A DNA stretch of 64,000 nt. Source: Streptomyces actinomycinicus. Lineage in GTDB: Bacteria > Actinomycetota > Actinomycetes > Streptomycetales > Streptomycetaceae. The notes below the pieces were generated by a model. The model was not told the origin of the DNA and made no database searches. It worked only from the letters and a program-made list of their open reading frames with translations. Positions 61,079-64,000 of this stretch are shown here, in pieces. Location of the stretch: assembly GCF_016741775.1 (NCBI RefSeq), contig NZ_JAERRK010000017.1, positions 118,558 through 182,557 of the forward strand, written 5' to 3'. A program made the position numbers and the translations under genes. Numbering within the stretch: position 1 is the first letter of the stretch; each line of letters opens with the position of its first letter.

Positions 61079-61741
61079 TCACGTCCCGGGCCGCATCCCC
61101 AGCGCGCTGCCGATCTCCTGGGCCATCACCCGGCCCGCCTCGAACTCCAGGGTCTCGTCGCCCATGGTGGCCTGGTCGGTGTCGAGGCCGTCCAGTTCCT
61201 CCAGCGGCTGGTTGAGGCGGACGTGGATGAGGACGGACTGCAGGGCACGCAGCACCGCGGAGGCCGTCGGACCCCAGTTGGAGAAGTACGAGAACTGCCA
61301 CCACCACAGGGCCTCGGTGGTGCGGCCCGCGCGGTAGTGGACCATGCCGTGCCGGAGGTCGGTGATGATGTCGGCGAGATCGTCGGAGATCCGGGCCGGC
61401 ACCGGGGCCTTGCGGGGCTCGTACGGGTCGAAGACCTCGGAGTAGACGTCCACCGGGTCCAGCAGCCGGGCGAAGTTCTCGCGCAGCTGGTCCACGTCCG
61501 GCTCCGGGCCCGGGTCGGGCTCGTAGCGCTCGTCGGGGACGATGTCCTCGTGGGCACCCAGCCGTCCGCCGGCCAGCAGCAGCTGGGAGACCTCGAGCAG
61601 CAGGAACGGGACCGCCGATTCGGGCTCGTCGCCCCTCGCCACCTCCGTGACGGCCACCAGGAAGCTCTCGACCTGGTCCGCGATCTGGACCACGAAGTCG
61701 TCCGGGTTCTGCGACGAGTCGTGCAGCGTGGCGTCAGACAT
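61079..61741 (-). CDS. DUF5063 protein
   Basis: 220 aa acidic, all-helical protein (FVVQIADQVESFLVAVTEVA, RISDDLADIITDLRHGMVHYRAG, EALWWWQFSYFSNWGPTASAVLRALQ), matching DUF5063. Function unknown. Always next to recR in actinobacteria. Its start overlaps the recR stop by 8 bases. Confidence 0.88.
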   Translation of the reverse strand: MSDATLHDSSQNPDDFVVQIADQVESFLVAVTEVARGDEPESAVPFLLLEVSQLLLAGGRLGAHEDIVPDERYEPDPGPEPDVDQLRENFARLLDPVDVYSEVFDPYEPRKAPVPARISDDLADIITDLRHGMVHYRAGRTTEALWWWQFSYFSNWGPTASAVLRALQSVLIHVRLNQPLEELDGLDTDQATMGDETLEFEAGRVMAQEIGSALGMRPGT

Positions 61742-62333
61742 CTAGGAGTCGTCTCCCCTCGAAGGCGCGGCCGAGGGTCACCTCGTCCGCGTATTCCAGG
61801 TCGCCACCCACTGGGAGGCCGCTGGCCAGGCGGGTGACCTTCAGGCCCATGGGCTTGATCATGCGAGCGAGGTACGTCGCCGTCGCCTCGCCTTCCAGAT
61901 TCGGATCCGTGGCCAGGATCAGTTCCGTGACCGTCCCGTCGGCCAACCGCGCGAGAAGTTCTCGTATACGCAGGTCGTCGGGTCCCACGCCCTCGATCGG
62001 GCTGATAGCGCCCCCGAGCACGTGGTACCGGCCCCGGAACTCCCGGGTCCGCTCGATCGCCACGACGTCCTTCGGCTCCTCCACCACACAGATGACGGAG
62101 GGGTCGCGGCGCGGGTCACGGCAGATCGCGCACAGCTCCTCCTGCGCGACGTTGCCGCACGTCGCGCAGAAGCGGACCTTCGCCTTCACCTCCAGGAGCG
62201 CCTGCGCGAGCCGCTTCACGTCCGTCGGCTCGGCCTGCAGGATGTGGAAGGCGATCCGCTGCGCGCTCTTGGGACCGACGCCGGGCAGCCGCCCCAGCTC
62301 GTCGATGAGGTCCTGGACCACGCCTTCGTACAA
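61734..62333 (-). CDS. recR: Recombination protein RecR
   Basis: 199 aa, standard length. N-terminal HhH (LIDELGRLPGVGPKSAQRIAFH), zinc finger C-x2-C...C-x2-C (FCATCGNVAQEELCAICRD, about 55-73) and Toprim domain (VICVVEEPKDVVAIERT, HVLGGAISPIEGVGPDDL). Works with RecF/RecO in gap repair. Operon ybaB-recR-DUF5063 on minus. Confidence 0.97.
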   Translation of the reverse strand: MYEGVVQDLIDELGRLPGVGPKSAQRIAFHILQAEPTDVKRLAQALLEVKAKVRFCATCGNVAQEELCAICRDPRRDPSVICVVEEPKDVVAIERTREFRGRYHVLGGAISPIEGVGPDDLRIRELLARLADGTVTELILATDPNLEGEATATYLARMIKPMGLKVTRLASGLPVGGDLEYADEVTLGRAFEGRRLLDV

Positions 62334-62406
62334 CGGACTGCCCTTCCTGGAGACCCTTCGGTACGTACCGTAGTTGCCTTCCGCCTTCGCCCGGAAGGCG
62401 GATGCG

Positions 62407-62748
62407 TCAGAACGGCAGACCCGGGATGCCGCTGCCGCCGCCCAGCCCCTGGGCCAGCGGGCCGAGCTTCTGCTGCTGGAGCGTCTGCGCGTTCTCGGCG
62501 GCCGCCTGCACGGCCGCCACGATCAGATCGGCGAGGGTCTCCGTGTCCTCGGGGTCCACCGCCTTCGGGTCGATCTTCAGCGCGCGCAGCTCACCGGCGC
62601 CGGTCACGGTGGCCTTCACCAGACCGCCGCCCGCCTGCCCGTCCACCTCCGTGTTCGCCAGTTCCTCCTGCGCCCGCTGCAGGTCCTGCTGCATCTTCTG
62701 GGCCTGCTGGAGCAACTGCTGCATGTTGGGCTGGCCACCGGGGATCAC
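62407..62748 (-). CDS. ybaB: YbaB/EbfC nucleoid-associated protein
   Basis: 113 aa from a GTG with RBS GAGGAGCTGATC. Long Gln-rich helix (MQQLLQQAQKMQQDLQRAQEELANTEV), the VKATVTGAGELRALKIDPKAV core, and a Gly/Pro tail. DNA-binding dimer, normally downstream of dnaX. 73 nt upstream of recR. Confidence 0.93.
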   Translation of the reverse strand: MIPGGQPNMQQLLQQAQKMQQDLQRAQEELANTEVDGQAGGGLVKATVTGAGELRALKIDPKAVDPEDTETLADLIVAAVQAAAENAQTLQQQKLGPLAQGLGGGSGIPGLPF

Positions 62749-62982
62749 GATCAGCTCCTCGCCGTCTGCTGCGACGTCCTGCTCCGACGTCTTGTTCGTC
62801 GACCTTCTCCGTCGTGAACGAGCCTACGTGGTCCACGCGGCCATCGCCCCGCCACTCTTTCGAGTGAGAACGACGTGGGTCCTATACCTGATCAAGGCCC
62901 TCTTCTGGGCGGAAAATCCGGCAAAGCTTCCTGTCCGCCACCCATTGGGCGGTAGGAAGGTGGCCGCACATCGGCATGGAAT

Positions 62983-62997
62983 GTCACGCAACGTGAC
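62983..62997. promoter_or_regulatory. Inverted repeat GTCACG-CAA-CGTGAC
   Basis: A perfect 6-bp dyad, 27 bp upstream of the GTG and 15 bp before the RBS of the SLATT-like gene. Probable operator or near the transcription start. Confidence 0.45.
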
Positions 62998-63023
62998 TGG
63001 TCGTGATCAGTAGGGAGTGCCGG

Positions 63024-63773
63024 GTGGGTCAGCCGGAGATGCAGCCCGAGGGTCCGCCTCAGGACGGGCGGGGCGAGGGTGCGGCCGGGCTGCGGCCGGG
63101 CGATCTGACCGGGCGGGCGTTCCCGCACGGGGACTGGGGCGAGCCCGCCGAACGGCTCGACGAGCTGTACCGGTGGGTGGAGCGCCGGGCGCTGGAGACG
63201 GCCGCCTGGTACCTGCGCGACCGGGTCTGGAAGCGGCGCGGGGCGCAGGTGCTGCGGGTCGGCTCGGCGGCGGGCGCGGTGGCCGGGGCGGCGCTGCCGC
63301 TGCTGGACCTCACCGGGGTGGCCGGCGGGGTCGCGCCCTGGGGCTGTCTGGCACTGCTGCTCGCGGTCGCCTGCGTCGGCACCGACCGGTTCTTCGGCGT
63401 CACGTCGGGCTGGATAAGGGACGTGGCCACCGCGCAAGCGGTGCAGCGGCGGCTGCAGGCGTTGCAGTTCGACTGGGCGTCGGAGTGCGTGCGGGAGGTA
63501 CTGGGGCCGGCGGAGGGCACGGCGAGCGAGGCGGCCGAGCGGTGCCTGTCGGTGCTGCGGCGTTTCTCGGAGGACATCACGGAGCTGGTGCGCACGGAGA
63601 CGACCGACTGGATGGTGGAGTTCCGGACGGGGTCGGCACCGCTGGGCATCCAGACGGCGGTGGCGGCGGTGCCGCGGCAGGAGGCCGGAGGGGCGGGCGG
63701 CCGCTTCCCCCTGCCCCCGGCCAACGGAAGCCGCCCGAACATGCCGAGACAACGCCCACCGGAACCGCGATAG
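63024..63773 (+). CDS. SLATT-like two-TM protein
   Basis: 249 aa from a GTG with RBS AGGGAG. Pro/Gly-rich start, then LDELYRWVERRALETAAWYLRDRVWKRRGAQVLR, two TM helices (about 80-100 and 104-125), and a long cytoplasmic helical region (WIRDVATAQAVQRRLQALQFDWASE), the plan of SLATT domain proteins (SMODS/SLOG-associated). SLATT domains are proposed membrane pore effectors in nucleotide-signalled defence, but no cyclase or SLOG gene is adjacent and this gene is a conserved neighbour of recR-ybaB in Streptomyces. Confidence 0.7.
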   Translation: MGQPEMQPEGPPQDGRGEGAAGLRPGDLTGRAFPHGDWGEPAERLDELYRWVERRALETAAWYLRDRVWKRRGAQVLRVGSAAGAVAGAALPLLDLTGVAGGVAPWGCLALLLAVACVGTDRFFGVTSGWIRDVATAQAVQRRLQALQFDWASECVREVLGPAEGTASEAAERCLSVLRRFSEDITELVRTETTDWMVEFRTGSAPLGIQTAVAAVPRQEAGGAGGRFPLPPANGSRPNMPRQRPPEPR

Positions 63774-63803
63774 CCCCCGGGCAACCGCCGGGCGCGCCCC
63801 GCC

Positions 63804-63915
63804 AGGGGCGCGAGGAACTGCGCGACCGGCCACCACACACCCGCACACCAGAAACGCCGGGCGCAACCCCCAAGGGGCGCGGGGAACTGCGCGACCGGCC
63901 ACCACACACCCGCAG
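63804..63915. repeat. Two copies of the dispersed Streptomyces GGGGCGCGGGGAACTGCGCG repeat
   Basis: Units at about 63804-63846 and 63873-63915 (69 bp apart) share AGGGGCGCG(A/G)GGAACTGCG, CGACCGGCCACCACACACCC. This intergenic element recurs throughout Streptomyces genomes, usually downstream of genes; it may serve as a terminator or RNA-processing site. Confidence 0.75.
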
Positions 63916-63939
63916 ACGGCGACGCACCGCCGGCCCCCA

Positions 63940-64000
<61 letters not shown>

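Overview
The window is high-GC, GC3-biased actinobacterial chromosome and is almost certainly Streptomyces. The chromosomal genes are Streptomyces orthologues in an order I recognise from the S. coelicolor SCO3555-SCO3620 neighbourhood: a tad pilus-type secretion operon, acs, nhaA, crp, paired ArsA-like ATPases, wblA, a class A PBP, ask-asd and recR-ybaB. This recognition is from memory, not from a search.

Layout. 1-5549: minus-strand tad/cpa cluster (Ssd/CpaE-like, TadA, TadB, TadC, pilin-like DUF4244, two TadE-like proteins). 5550-7390: two intergenic regions flanking a HAD phosphatase. The first holds a clear 6C RNA (two hairpins with C-run loops, minus strand); the second holds a probable 6S-like RNA ending in a GNRA hairpin. 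7397-13346: degenerate Fic-like protein, P-loop ATPase, deacetylase-like lipoprotein and a SulP-carbonic anhydrase fusion. 13485-23176: acs, nhaA, holin-like membrane protein, alpha/beta hydrolase, MarP-type protease, Nudix, endonuclease III with a Lys/Ala-rich tail, and crp with its own Crp-type site. 23371-34757: metallo-beta-lactamase and Nudix hydrolases, RidA, two ArsA-type ATPases, WblA, PBP, YqeY, metallophosphoesterase and a membrane protein.

34824-44740 is the accessory region. A tRNA-Pro(CGG) gene is the target of a pSAM2-like integrative element. A perfect 54-bp duplication of the tRNA 3' half (34854-34907 and 41239-41292) bounds it. Its integrase is frameshifted, its excisionase is truncated, and no replication or transfer genes remain. 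Three further degenerate copies of the att core (about 39334, 41964 and 43049) and a second integrase stub show repeated integration and decay at this tRNA. The island carries a candidate SRA-like/PD-(D/E)XK restriction enzyme, a SEC-C protein and several small proteins.

44743-64000 returns to core genes: a lysA-type decarboxylase, an SAV_915-type protein, nadE, a permease pair, a two-TM potassium-channel-like protein with TrkA-N domains, an S9 peptidase, SURF1, an ECF sigma factor with a membrane partner, asd-ask, DUF5063-recR-ybaB and a SLATT-like protein. The last 56 bases are a pure C run, most likely a contig-end artefact.

A recurrent peculiarity is the number of short tandem arrays (periods 18 to 66 bp, two to five copies), both inside genes at protein termini and in intergenic gaps.
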